Positions 53,386 through 62,693 of a stretch of 64,000 nucleotides of DNA are shown here, one piece after another. The stretch comes from Prochlorococcus sp. scB245a_520K10. GTDB lineage: Bacteria > Cyanobacteriota > Cyanobacteriia > PCC-6307 > Cyanobiaceae. Position 1 is the stretch's first letter, and every line of letters begins with the position of its first letter. The notes below the pieces were generated by a model, which was given only the letters and a program-made list of their open reading frames with translations, did no database searches and was not told the origin of the DNA. Both the position numbers and the translations under genes were made by a program. The stretch covers positions 186,001 through 250,000 of the forward strand of contig JFNU01000004.1 in NCBI GenBank assembly GCA_000634515.1. The letters run 5' to 3'.

Positions 53386-54561
53386 TTAAGTCAATATTTT
53401 TTTTATTTCTTTAGAAAGTAAATCCACCTCAGCTTCTGTTGTCATTTGATGAAAGCATGCTCTAAACCATTTTGGATCTTCTAAAACTCTAATCCAAATT
53501 TTTTTTTCTCCAAGTTTCCTCACAAATTTTTCCTTATCTTCGATATTTTCAATATTAAAACTAACTATCCCATTTAAGTATTTTTTTTCTAAAACTAATT
53601 CAATTTCTTTTAATTGATTTAATTCATCCCAAAGTTTCTCACTTAATCTTTTTATATTTTTTATTTTTTCTTTTTCATTGCAGTCTTTATCCAAAAGATC
53701 TAAAGAATTCCTGAGCCCAGCAAGTAAAGGAATACAAGAGGTAGCTATTTCAAACTTCCTTGCATCATCATGAAAAAGATTCTCTGAAGGCTCATAGATG
53801 CCTTGTTCTTTTTTTAATGATTTCCAACCAATTATTGTTGGATCTGTTTCATGAATAAATCTATCTGAAACATAAATAGCTCCAAGTCCTTCTGGACCAC
53901 ATGCCCATTTATGAGAAGTTATTGAATATAAATCAGAATAAAAAACTTCCTCTTCAATTTTTATATGACCAAAGGTTTGAGCACCATCAACAAGTAGATA
54001 AGAATTTTCTCGATTATTTTTTAATTCACTGGAAATTTGTTTTAAAGGAATTTTATATCCGAAGTTCCATAAAATATGAGAAATAATTAGGATCTTAGTC
54101 TTACTAGTTAGATTTTTTAAAATCTCTAAAATTATATTTTCATCGTTTAGATTTTTAATTTTTTGGATTGGCAAAATTTTGAATATTAATCTATTTCTTC
54201 TGCAAAATTCTCGACTTGCAGCTACTACTCCAGGATGTTCACAGTCACTTATTAACAACTCTTCTCCCTCTTGTACTTTTATCCCCCAAAAAGGCAAAAT
54301 CATACCAGAAGAGATATTCTCTGTTAAAGCTACATTCTTTGAATTGACACCTAATTTTTGTGCAATGATTCTTTTTGTGGTCAATATTTCTTTGAAAATA
54401 AAAGGCCATATATCATTGGTAAATGGTCCTAAATCTTGGATAATTTCCCAAGTTTTAACTATCGCTTCTAGAGAAGATTTTGGTAATGGTCCTTGACCTC
54501 CATAGTTGAAATAATACTTATTTTTTAATGCTGGTATTTGATCTCTTAAATTATTTATCAT
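53386..54561 (-). CDS. Class V aminotransferase (cysteine desulfurase-like)
   Basis: A fold-type I PLP enzyme with the PLP lysine in SITSHKWACGPEG and the aspartate in LLVDGAQTFGH, as in NifS/SufS and isopenicillin epimerase-like proteins. The mobile catalytic cysteine loop of desulfurases is not evident, so the activity is uncertain. Length 391. It converges with the SDR gene. Confidence 0.88.
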   Translation of the reverse strand: MINNLRDQIPALKNKYYFNYGGQGPLPKSSLEAIVKTWEIIQDLGPFTNDIWPFIFKEILTTKRIIAQKLGVNSKNVALTENISSGMILPFWGIKVQEGEELLISDCEHPGVVAASREFCRRNRLIFKILPIQKIKNLNDENIILEILKNLTSKTKILIISHILWNFGYKIPLKQISSELKNNRENSYLLVDGAQTFGHIKIEEEVFYSDLYSITSHKWACGPEGLGAIYVSDRFIHETDPTIIGWKSLKKEQGIYEPSENLFHDDARKFEIATSCIPLLAGLRNSLDLLDKDCNEKEKIKNIKRLSEKLWDELNQLKEIELVLEKKYLNGIVSFNIENIEDKEKFVRKLGEKKIWIRVLEDPKWFRACFHQMTTEAEVDLLSKEIKKILT

Positions 54562-54600
54562 GAAAATTTATTTTATATTTTTAAAATCTTGAATTTTTTT

Positions 54601-55395
54601 TTAAATATTGCCAACTAAAGTTACTGTTCTAAATTCAATATCTTCAATTACTTTCCAAGGTTCAGCACTCCTTTCTACAAATTTTAAATTTTTAAAACCT
54701 AGTTCTTTAAAATCACTTATAAACTCAGGCTCATACCATGCCCCACTAATACATCCTGTCCATAAATCATGATCATTTTGTAATCTTAAAGGAACTTTTT
54801 TATTAGAGACAATATCGCTTATTGCAATTCTTCCATTATCGTTTAAAACTCTTTTTATATTACTTAGAAGGTTATTTCTAGATTCTGGACTTACCAAGTT
54901 TAAAACGCAATTACTTAAAATAATATCAACTGATTTGTCGTCGATTAATGGATTTAAATCTTTATCTAATTCATCAAGTTTTTCAATTGATCCTTCAAGA
55001 AATTCTGTATTGCTGAAACCTATATTTTGTGAGACTTTTTTAGAGGCTGATCTAGATAAAGAAAGCATGTCAGTATTCTGATCAACTCCAATAACTTTCC
55101 CTTCTTTCCCGACAATTTGGGCACAAATAAAAGCATTTTTGCCGCTACCACTTCCAAGATCTAAGACTATATCATTTTTTTGAACATATTTTGTTGGATC
55201 ACCACATCCATAGTCCCTTTCTATAACCTCTTGAGGGATTGCTTCAAGCAGAACGGGATTAAAGCCAACTGGTGTACAAAGACAACTCTCCTTTTCTAAT
55301 GCAGCTGACCCATATCTTTCTTGAATCGCATCTTTATGATCGAAATTATTAGATAGTTTATTCGAGGTGTTTGTATTACAGCAATTTTCGGGCAT
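54601..55395 (-). CDS. arsM: ArsM-like SAM-dependent methyltransferase
   Basis: The SAM motif DLGSGSG lies at residues 79-85. Three cysteines in the positions used by arsenite methyltransferases are present: Cys64 (DYGCGDP), Cys163 (SNCVLNL) and Cys215 (WTGCISGA). An extra pair CC at 5-6 and Cys38/Cys40 could bind metal in the N-terminus. Length 264. If active it would detoxify arsenite that enters by phosphate uptake. A related methyltransferase with another substrate is possible. Confidence 0.72.
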   Translation of the reverse strand: MPENCCNTNTSNKLSNNFDHKDAIQERYGSAALEKESCLCTPVGFNPVLLEAIPQEVIERDYGCGDPTKYVQKNDIVLDLGSGSGKNAFICAQIVGKEGKVIGVDQNTDMLSLSRSASKKVSQNIGFSNTEFLEGSIEKLDELDKDLNPLIDDKSVDIILSNCVLNLVSPESRNNLLSNIKRVLNDNGRIAISDIVSNKKVPLRLQNDHDLWTGCISGAWYEPEFISDFKELGFKNLKFVERSAEPWKVIEDIEFRTVTLVGNI

Positions 55396-55429
55396 GTTTT
55401 TTAATTAACTTTATAAATATAGCCAAAAA

Positions 55430-55450
55430 AAGCCCCTTTATAAGGGGCTT
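55430..55450 (-). terminator. Terminator of the DUF4278 gene
   Basis: A perfect 9-base-pair stem AAGCCCCTT/AAGGGGCTT around loop TAT. The plus strand has the A-run on its left, so the hairpin is followed by a T-run on the minus strand, 18 bases after the stop codon of the minus-strand gene. Confidence 0.9.
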
Positions 55451-55467
55451 GTTCTTTTTGAATTAAA

Positions 55468-55641
55468 TTATTTAGTGTAATTTACACCTCTGTAATTTAA
55501 TTCTGCTTTTTCATTACTTGAAGAAGCGTCATCCAATCTGTTGGTGTATACGTTTCTTCTGTAGGTAAGTTCAACAAGTTGCTTTTCAGCAGCTTCTTTG
55601 TTTTGAACGTAGTTTTTACCTCTGTAAGTTAAAGTAGTCAT
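55468..55641 (-). CDS. DUF4278-family small protein
   Basis: The preferred start is the ATG at 55639-55641, giving 57 residues with three copies of the family's TYRG-type element (LTYRGKNY, LTYRRNVY, LNYRGVNY). An in-frame ATG 12 codons upstream would add a polar extension but overlaps a GC-rich segment. Function unknown; cyanobacterial family, often stress-responsive. Own terminator at 55430-55450. Confidence 0.8.
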   Translation of the reverse strand: MTTLTYRGKNYVQNKEAAEKQLVELTYRRNVYTNRLDDASSSNEKAELNYRGVNYTK

Positions 55642-55895
55642 GTTTCGATGTGACAACACGGCCATCCCCCGTTCCATGGTATGACTCGAACTGCGCCCTC
55701 AGATGAGGGTGAACGAAAAAGTAGCAATTGCTACCAAATTATTATAAACGTATTTTCTTCGGAATGTCTAGCTTTTACAAATAGAAACGAAGATTTAATG
55801 TTTTTTTAATTATTATCTTAGGTAAATTTTTTTATAAATAGTCTCTAAAAAGGATTATGTTTATATTTGGTTTAATCTTCTTGTAACTATTTTTT

Positions 55896-56153
55896 ATGAC
55901 AGGTTTTTTATATTTCTTGGGAAATACTTTAAGGTGGCCAGTCTTAAAGCCAAAAGAATTTTTTTCCCTACATGCGTATTTTTCAATTATTTATTTGATA
56001 ACTTTTACTTTGAGTAAATATGATGTAAGCCAATCAAATTTAGTTTTTACACTAGGAATTCTTGCGCCTCTTTTAATCGCTATTGGGCAAGGACTTCCAA
56101 TTGATTGCCTTGATATGGAATCATCTTTGTTGAAGGAATTAAAAACTAAATAA
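55896..56153 (+). CDS. Small membrane protein, 85 residues
   Basis: Two hydrophobic segments (about residues 25-45 and 50-68) follow an N-terminal 'LGNTLRWPVLKPKEFFSLHAY'. The C-terminus is polar with one cysteine. No family is recognised. It converges with nfu. Confidence 0.65.
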   Translation: MTGFLYFLGNTLRWPVLKPKEFFSLHAYFSIIYLITFTLSKYDVSQSNLVFTLGILAPLLIAIGQGLPIDCLDMESSLLKELKTK

Positions 56154-56175
56154 TATTTTTTTCGGTTAAAAATTT

Positions 56176-56421
56176 TTATAAAACCTGTACAACTTCGCTT
56201 ATTTCAGGAATCATTTCTTTTAACTTTCTTTCTATACCCATTTTTAGAGTCATAGTACTGCTTGGGCAACTACCACATGCTCCTTGAAGTCTGACTTTGA
56301 CAATTGGACCATCTATTTCTGCAATCTCTACATTACCTCCATCAGATATTAAAAAAGGTCTTAGCTCGTCAAGGACTTTTTCTACATTTTCATTTGTTAG
56401 CGAGAGTGTTTCAGTACTCAT
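56176..56421 (-). CDS. nfu: NifU-like iron-sulfur scaffold protein (Nfu)
   Basis: Carries Fe-S clusters to target proteins, including photosystem I. The cluster cysteines are Cys49 and Cys52 in [11 protein letters not shown], and the domain opens with [15 protein letters not shown]. Length 81 is the single-domain form. It diverges from mqo. Confidence 0.95.
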   Translation of the reverse strand: MSTETLSLTNENVEKVLDELRPFLISDGGNVEIAEIDGPIVKVRLQGACGSCPSSTMTLKMGIERKLKEMIPEISEVVQVL

Positions 56422-56491
56422 AATTTTGAATTTACTTTATAATAAGCCTAGGAAGAAATTTGATTAATTGCAAATAAGATAATTTTCTGTT

Positions 56492-57985
56492 GTGACTTCA
56501 TTTAAAAATCCTTCTAATGACAATAGCTACTTTGATGCAGTCTTAGTAGGAGCAGGGATAATGAGCAGTACTTTAGCCCTCCTAATTTCAGAAGTTTTAC
56601 CAGATATAAAGTTCCTTATTATAGAAAAATTAAATGCTCCAGGAAGTGAAAGTACTGGTGCTTTTAATAATGCAGGTACAGGACATGCTGCTAATTGCGA
56701 ATTAAACTATACCCCTTTAGATGAAAAAGGGAATATAAAAATAGATAAAGCCCTCTCAATAAATCGTTCTTTTGAAAGATCCATGTCTTTATGGGCCTCA
56801 TTGTATGAATCAGGGAAAATTGATATTAAAAAGTTTTTAAAATTTATTCCACATATTAGCTTTGTGTCTGGTCAGGATAATATTTCTTTTTTAGAAAAAA
56901 GATTTCAGGAAATGACTGAAAATCCTGAATTTATTGATATGGAATTTTCTACATCTTTTGAAGAAATTTCATCATGGGCTCCTCTAATAACGAAAGATAG
57001 GAATCAATTTACTAAAATTGCTGCTACCAGAATAGGTCGAGGAACAGATATTAATTTTGAGGCTCTCACAAAAGAGTATTTGACATTAGTTTCTTTAAAC
57101 AAAAATGTTGAAATTAGATACAAGACAGAATTATTAGATTTAAAGAAAATTGATAAAACGAAATGGGAACTAGAAATTAGTTCAGAAGGTAGAAAAACTT
57201 CAATTAGAACTGGCTATGTTTTTCTTGGTGCTGGTGGAAAAACAATTAATTATTTGCAAAAATCAAAAATTCCAGAAGCAAAGAGTTATGGTGGATTTCC
57301 TGTTAGTGGTAAATGGCTTATTTGCGATAAAAAAGATTTAACAGAAAAACATAACTCAAAAGTTTATGGTAAGGCTGATATTGGATCGCCACCAATGTCT
57401 GTGCCTCATTTAGATGCCAGATGGATTGATAATAAAAAATTTCTTTTATATGGACCTTTTGCTGGATTTACAACAAAATTTTTAAAGCAAAGTTCCTACT
57501 TTGACTTATTTAGTTCAATTAAAAAGAATAATATCTTTTCGATGTTAGATGTTGGTTTCAAGAACAATGATTTAATTAATTACCTAATATCACAATCTTT
57601 AAAGAACCATAACTCGAGAGTTGAGAATTTAAAGAATATGATGCCATCAGCTAATCCTTCTGATTGGCATTTAAAAAATGCTGGTCAAAGAGTCCAAATA
57701 ATTAAAAAAACTGATGGTGGTGGCTCTTTGAAATTTGGAACGGAGATTGTGAATTCATCTGATGGATCATTATCTGCTTTGTTAGGAGCATCACCCGGAG
57801 CAAGTACTGCGGTTTCAATTATGGTTGAGGTTCTAGAAAAATCTGTTTTATTTTTAAATGACAAGCATAATCTTCAGAAAAAAATAAATGACTTAATTTA
57901 TCCAGAACTATCGGACTCTGAGAATAATACCTACATAAAAGACATCAAAAAAAGAAATAATTCCATTTTTGGTTTCCATCCATAA
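56492..57985 (+). CDS. mqo: Malate:quinone oxidoreductase
   Basis: A membrane-associated FAD enzyme that oxidises malate and reduces quinone. The FAD motif '[18 protein letters not shown]' is at the N-terminus, with '[17 protein letters not shown]' and '[15 protein letters not shown]' as the other family blocks and '[15 protein letters not shown]' at the C-terminus. Length 497, GTG start. lepA follows after 55 bases. Confidence 0.96.
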   Translation: MTSFKNPSNDNSYFDAVLVGAGIMSSTLALLISEVLPDIKFLIIEKLNAPGSESTGAFNNAGTGHAANCELNYTPLDEKGNIKIDKALSINRSFERSMSLWASLYESGKIDIKKFLKFIPHISFVSGQDNISFLEKRFQEMTENPEFIDMEFSTSFEEISSWAPLITKDRNQFTKIAATRIGRGTDINFEALTKEYLTLVSLNKNVEIRYKTELLDLKKIDKTKWELEISSEGRKTSIRTGYVFLGAGGKTINYLQKSKIPEAKSYGGFPVSGKWLICDKKDLTEKHNSKVYGKADIGSPPMSVPHLDARWIDNKKFLLYGPFAGFTTKFLKQSSYFDLFSSIKKNNIFSMLDVGFKNNDLINYLISQSLKNHNSRVENLKNMMPSANPSDWHLKNAGQRVQIIKKTDGGGSLKFGTEIVNSSDGSLSALLGASPGASTAVSIMVEVLEKSVLFLNDKHNLQKKINDLIYPELSDSENNTYIKDIKKRNNSIFGFHP

Positions 57986-58040
57986 TTCTAATTAGCTAGT
58001 ATTAATCAAGATGTAATAAGAGGAGCATTTTTCTTTCTAT

Positions 58041-59849
58041 ATGACTGATATATCGGTTTCAAAAATTAGAAATTTCTGCATAATCGCTCATATTGACCAT
58101 GGTAAATCTACCCTTGCAGATAGGTTGCTCCAAGATACTGGTACTGTGCAGCAAAGGGATATGCAAGAACAATTTTTGGACAGTATGGATCTTGAAAGAG
58201 AAAGAGGAATTACTATCAAGTTACAGGCCGCTAGGATGAAATATAAAGCTGACGATTCTCAAGAATATGTTTTGAACTTAATAGATACCCCAGGGCATGT
58301 TGATTTCTCTTATGAGGTTAGTAGATCTCTTCAAGCTTGTGAAGGCGCTTTACTCGTTGTGGATGCAAGTCAAGGAGTAGAAGCTCAAACCTTAGCTAAT
58401 GTTTATCTTGCCTTAGAAAATAATCTTGAAATAATTCCTGTTTTAAATAAAGTTGATTTACCAGGCGCTGATGCTGAAAAAATAAAACAAGAAATAGAGG
58501 AAATTATTGGACTTGATACATCTAATTCAATAAATTGTTCAGCAAAAACTGGAGTTGGTATTAAAGATATTTTGGAAGCAATCGTAAGAAGAGTTCCGCA
58601 CCCTCAAGATGAAATTAAACTACCTACAAAGGCACTCATTTTTGATTCTTATTATGATCCCTACAGAGGAGTTATTGTTTACTTCAGGGTCATATCCGGG
58701 TCTCTTAATAAGAGAGAAAAGATATTATTAATGGCGAGTAACAAAAATTATGAACTGGATGAGATAGGAATAATGGCACCTGATCAGCAACAAGTTGATG
58801 AATTACATGCAGGAGAAGTTGGTTATTTAGCTGCTTCTATAAAATCAGTTGCTGATGCGAGAGTGGGAGATACGATTACTCTTTTAAATTCACCTGCAAA
58901 TGATCCATTGCCTGGTTATAAGACAGCAAATCCTATGGTTTTTTGTGGCTTATTCCCGACTGATGCTGATCAATTCCCAGATTTAAGAGTATCTCTTGAA
59001 AAATTACAATTATCTGATGCAGCTTTAAAATACGAGCCTGAAACCAGTAGCGCAATGGGCTTCGGATTTAGGTGCGGATTCCTAGGACTTCTTCATATGG
59101 AGATTGTTCAAGAAAGATTAGAAAGAGAATATGACTTGGATCTAATCGTAACGGCACCATCAGTTATCTATAAGGTTAATTTAAATCAGCAGGAACATAT
59201 CTTTGTTGATAATCCTTCAACAATTCCTGATCCACAACTTAGAGAATCAATAGAAGAGCCTTATGTGAAAATGGAAATTTATGCTCCCAATGAATTTAAT
59301 GGAACATTAATGGGTTTATGTCAGGAAAGGAGGGGAGTATTTATAGATATGAAATATATAACAACAGATCGAGTTACTTTAATTTATGAAATTCCATTAG
59401 CAGAAGTAGTTACAGATTTCTTTGATCAAATGAAAAGTAGGACTCAAGGTTATGCATCAATGGAATATCACTTAATTGGCTATAGAAAGAATGATCTGGT
59501 TAGATTAGATGTCCTAATAAATTCAGAAAGAGCAGATCCATTAACTTCTATTGTTCATAAAGATAAGGCTTATGGAATTGGCAGAAGTTTAGTTGAAAAA
59601 TTAAAAGAGCTTATTCCAAAACAACAATTTAAAATACCTATTCAAGCATCAATTGGTAGCAGAATTATTGCAAGTGAAAGTATTAGTGCTTTGCGAAAAG
59701 ATGTCTTATCTAAATGTTATGGAGGAGATATTTCTAGGAAAAAGAAACTTTTAAAGAAACAAGCCAAAGGTAAAAAGAGGATGAAAGCAATGGGTAAAGT
59801 TGAAGTTCCTCAAGAAGCTTTTATGGCAGTCCTGAAATTAAATCAGTAA
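58041..59849 (+). CDS. lepA: Elongation factor 4 (LepA)
   Basis: Translational GTPase acting on stalled or initiating ribosomes. G-domain motifs: AHIDHGKST (15-23), DTPGH and NKVD; the C-terminal LepA-specific domain contains '[20 protein letters not shown]' and '[19 protein letters not shown]'. Length 602 as in the family. Confidence 0.98.
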   Translation: MTDISVSKIRNFCIIAHIDHGKSTLADRLLQDTGTVQQRDMQEQFLDSMDLERERGITIKLQAARMKYKADDSQEYVLNLIDTPGHVDFSYEVSRSLQACEGALLVVDASQGVEAQTLANVYLALENNLEIIPVLNKVDLPGADAEKIKQEIEEIIGLDTSNSINCSAKTGVGIKDILEAIVRRVPHPQDEIKLPTKALIFDSYYDPYRGVIVYFRVISGSLNKREKILLMASNKNYELDEIGIMAPDQQQVDELHAGEVGYLAASIKSVADARVGDTITLLNSPANDPLPGYKTANPMVFCGLFPTDADQFPDLRVSLEKLQLSDAALKYEPETSSAMGFGFRCGFLGLLHMEIVQERLEREYDLDLIVTAPSVIYKVNLNQQEHIFVDNPSTIPDPQLRESIEEPYVKMEIYAPNEFNGTLMGLCQERRGVFIDMKYITTDRVTLIYEIPLAEVVTDFFDQMKSRTQGYASMEYHLIGYRKNDLVRLDVLINSERADPLTSIVHKDKAYGIGRSLVEKLKELIPKQQFKIPIQASIGSRIIASESISALRKDVLSKCYGGDISRKKKLLKKQAKGKKRMKAMGKVEVPQEAFMAVLKLNQ

Positions 59850-59929
59850 TTTTTTCAAATTTAAAATCAATATCTATTTTTTTTCAAAGAATTGGGTATA
59901 TTTCAGTCATATCTGTAAATAAAAAGATT

Positions 59930-60775
59930 TTGGATATTAATTCATCTAATCGTGTCGGCGCAAATATCAGAAAAGCTGGATTTTTAATTCTACTTTTTTA
60001 TCTTCTTGTTGCTTTAATTATGAAATTTTTAGAGATTAATAATTATTTCGGTTATTCATTTTCAATGATAAGCAATGATATCTTTTCCCCTCCTTCGATC
60101 AATCATTTCTGTGGCACAGATAGATTAGGCAGAGATGTTTGCTTAAGAACTTTGCAAGGATCTTCCTTAGCTATAGAGGTTGTGTTCTTGGCTATTCTTT
60201 TTTCATTAACTTTGGGTTTGCCATTGGGATTATTAAGTGGTTATTTTGGAGGTTTTTTTGATAAATGCTTGACACTAATAATGGATACTATTTTTTCAAT
60301 ACCTGTAATTTTGCTTTCAGTAGTTGTAGCTTTTGTATTAGGTAAGGGTATCCTCAACGCTGCTTTAGCATTGTGTATTGTTTACTCTCCTCAATATTTC
60401 AGATTAATTAGAAATCAGACAATCTTGGTCAAAACTGAAACTTACGTTGAGGCAGCTCAAGTTTCAGGAGCTGATGTTAAGAAAATTATTTTTAAATATA
60501 TTCTCCCAAATGTAATCACTCCTTTGCCTATTCTGCTTACCTTGAATGCAGCTGATGCTGTCTTGGTATTAGGAAGTTTAGGATTTTTAGGACTTGGTGT
60601 TCCCGCAGATGTCCCAGAGTGGGGTAGCGATCTAAATCTTGCTCTTTCAGCTTTACCTACAGGCATATGGTGGACAGCTTTATTCCCTGGTTTGGCAATG
60701 TTTTTTTTAGTTTTAGGTCTTTCTTTCATAGGTGAGGATCTCGAAGAAATTTTTGATAGTCAAAAGTCTGAATAA
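59930..60775 (+). CDS. dppC: ABC transporter permease, DppC/OppC type
   Basis: A dipeptide/oligopeptide-type inner-membrane permease of six helices. The N-terminal 'FCGTDRLGRDVCLRTLQGS' and the EAA loop 'EAAQVSGADVKKIIFKYILP' are diagnostic. Length 281, TTG start. No ATPase, binding protein or partner permease lies within the window, so the rest of the transporter must be elsewhere or the gene is a remnant. Confidence 0.92.
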   Translation: MDINSSNRVGANIRKAGFLILLFYLLVALIMKFLEINNYFGYSFSMISNDIFSPPSINHFCGTDRLGRDVCLRTLQGSSLAIEVVFLAILFSLTLGLPLGLLSGYFGGFFDKCLTLIMDTIFSIPVILLSVVVAFVLGKGILNAALALCIVYSPQYFRLIRNQTILVKTETYVEAAQVSGADVKKIIFKYILPNVITPLPILLTLNAADAVLVLGSLGFLGLGVPADVPEWGSDLNLALSALPTGIWWTALFPGLAMFFLVLGLSFIGEDLEEIFDSQKSE

Positions 60776-60777
60776 AT

Positions 60778-61449
60778 TTAGTTATTTTCGATAGCATCAA
60801 ATTCTCCTTGGTCATTCAACTTTGGATATTCTTTTGCTGACTTTTTATAAATCAAAGCTAATTCTGGGTAACACCACTCAAACAACGTCTTATGATATTC
60901 ATCTATATTTAAACCTTCACCACTGGTGGGCAATATACCTTTATCTTTTCTTTGGCGAATAGCTTCAAATAATAATATAGAAGCAGCAACCGAAACATTC
61001 AAGGATTGAACCATACCTCTCATAGGTATGAAAATAGATTGATCAACCATTGATATAAGTTCATTACTTAATCCCCATTTTTCAGCTCCTAAAACAAAAC
61101 ATGTATTTTGACAATAATCAAAATTTCTATAATCGGCTGACTCACTATTTAGAGTTGTTCCATATAATTTAAAACCTTTATTTTTTAAATCAGATATCGC
61201 CATGATAGTGTTTTCATGATTATTTAGCTTTACCCATTTCTGACTACCTTGTGCAGTACTATTAAAAGTCTTAACGGCATTCGTTTTGCTAATAAAATTT
61301 GCTTCGAAAACTCCTGCTGCATCGCAGGTTCTTAATATTGCTGATAAATTATGCGGTTTATTGACATCCTCAACTAAAACAGTCAAGTTTTGCATTCTGC
61401 AATCTAAAACACTTTTGATTCGCTCAAATCTTCTTGGCAATATTGACAT
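60778..61449 (-). CDS. trmH: tRNA (guanosine-18-2'-O)-methyltransferase, SpoU family
   Basis: A SPOUT (knotted) methyltransferase. Motifs: 'VEDVNKPHNLSAILRTCDAAG', 'FVLGAEKWGLSNELI' and 'MRGMVQSLNVSVAASILLFE'. Length 223 matches TrmH. It converges with the dppC-type permease, 2 bases apart. Confidence 0.94.
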   Translation of the reverse strand: MSILPRRFERIKSVLDCRMQNLTVLVEDVNKPHNLSAILRTCDAAGVFEANFISKTNAVKTFNSTAQGSQKWVKLNNHENTIMAISDLKNKGFKLYGTTLNSESADYRNFDYCQNTCFVLGAEKWGLSNELISMVDQSIFIPMRGMVQSLNVSVAASILLFEAIRQRKDKGILPTSGEGLNIDEYHKTLFEWCYPELALIYKKSAKEYPKLNDQGEFDAIENN

Positions 61450-61545
61450 TTATAATTTTCGTACTTTTTCAAATTATATTCAAAAACTATTGATTACCTA
61501 TTAAATCTCTTGGTTTATAATATTTGAGTAGTTTGAACTAAATAA

Positions 61546-61749
61546 ATGGCATACATAGAATGGGACTATACCATTATCACTAGCATGGTAGAAAAACAAG
61601 GATGGAATTTGCCTGAGCGGGAATCTGAAGAATGGAATAAATTTAAAGATGAATTAGGAGAAAAAATGAGAGGAGTTGGACTCGTTTTTGAAAAATATTG
61701 TAAATTCACTCCTGATGTAGGAGAAGGAGTTCATCTTTTAGATGAATAA
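61546..61749 (+). CDS. Conserved small hypothetical protein, 67 residues
   Basis: An acidic soluble protein with 'EKQGWNLPERESEEWNKFKD' and a C-terminal 'FTPDVGEGVHLLDE'; four tryptophans in the first half. No named family. It diverges from trmH. Confidence 0.68.
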   Translation: MAYIEWDYTIITSMVEKQGWNLPERESEEWNKFKDELGEKMRGVGLVFEKYCKFTPDVGEGVHLLDE

Positions 61750-61926
61750 TCAAAAATAGTTTTAAACCATTGATGTATCCCTTAATCAATGGCTTATTAA
61801 TAATTAAGATAATACAATTTCACTAAATTAGAACTGGCAATTATTAAGGCTTTATAAAGCTTGGAATGGAAAAAATTCTTTTTATCCCACAAAAAAGTTA
61901 TTTAATTTCTATATTTGAATAAAAAT

Positions 61927-62319
61927 ATGAAAAATAGATTAACCTTTTTATTCGATGGTGGTTGTCCACTTTGTTTGAGAGAAACAAATTTCCTAAAAAA
62001 GAGAGATATCTCAAATCAAATTGCATTTATAGATATTAATAGTAAGGATTATGATCAAAGTCTTTTTAATAACATCTCATATCCAGAAGCTATGTCAAAC
62101 CTTCATGGGATTATGGAAAATGGTGAAATTATTAGGGGACTAGATGTACTGGCATATTCTTACGAATTGGTTGGGTTAGGTTGGATTTATTATCCCTTGA
62201 AGATTAAATTATTATCCCCCATATTAAGACTGGTATACAGATATTGGGCAAAATATAGACTTCAAATTACAGGTAGATCCGATATTGAAAAACTTTGTAC
62301 TTCCCAATGTGAACAATAA
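61927..62319 (+). CDS. DCC-family thiol-disulfide oxidoreductase (DUF393)
   Basis: The motif FDGGCPLCLRE gives a DCC-type CxxC site near the N-terminus. The ATG at 61927 (MKNRLTFLFDGGCPLC) is preferred; an upstream TTG in frame at 61915 would add four residues. About 130 residues. The family is redox-active and membrane-associated in part. It heads the tight run leading into the Fe-S photolyase gene. Confidence 0.88.
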   Translation: MKNRLTFLFDGGCPLCLRETNFLKKRDISNQIAFIDINSKDYDQSLFNNISYPEAMSNLHGIMENGEIIRGLDVLAYSYELVGLGWIYYPLKIKLLSPILRLVYRYWAKYRLQITGRSDIEKLCTSQCEQ

Positions 62320-62321
62320 AT

Positions 62322-62558
62322 ATGGAAAATATAGATATAGACAGAATAATAGAAATGTGTTGGGAAGATAGAACACCTTTTGAAGCTATCGAGTATCAAT
62401 TTGGTTTAAACGAGGAAGATGCGATAAAAATTATGCGTAAAAATCTTAAACCCAAATCCTTCAAAGTCTGGAGAAAAAGAGTTTCGGGAAGAAATACAAA
62501 ACATATGCTGCTTAAAGATTCAACTAGATTTAAATCTACTCATAAAAGAAAATTATAA
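62322..62558 (+). CDS. DUF2805 / TIGR03643-family protein
   Basis: The 78-residue protein shows 'IIEMCWEDRTPFEAIEYQFG', 'LNEEDAIKIMRKNLKPKSFK' and 'WRKRVSGRNTKH', the family signature; it looks like a small helix-turn-helix protein. It lies 2 bases after the DCC gene and 3 bases before the DUF2256 gene. Often found beside Fe-S photolyase-related genes, as I recall. Confidence 0.9.
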   Translation: MENIDIDRIIEMCWEDRTPFEAIEYQFGLNEEDAIKIMRKNLKPKSFKVWRKRVSGRNTKHMLLKDSTRFKSTHKRKL

Positions 62559-62561
62559 ATT

Positions 62562-62693
62562 TTGAAAAATCTTTCTACTAAAACTTGTCCTGTTTGCAAT
62601 AGGACGTTCGCGTGGCGTAAAAAATGGAAAAACTGTTGGGATGATGTTATCTACTGTTCAAAAAGATGCAGTAATAGGAAGTCGCCAAGATGA
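62562..62693 (+). CDS. DUF2256 zinc-ribbon protein, 43 residues
   Basis: From the TTG at 62562 the frame reads to TGA at 62691. It contains [20 protein letters not shown] and YCSKRCS, the DUF2256 signature with two Cys pairs that can bind zinc. Its stop overlaps the ATG of the photolyase-related gene (ATGA), so translation is coupled. Function unknown. Confidence 0.88.
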   Translation: MKNLSTKTCPVCNRTFAWRKKWKNCWDDVIYCSKRCSNRKSPR

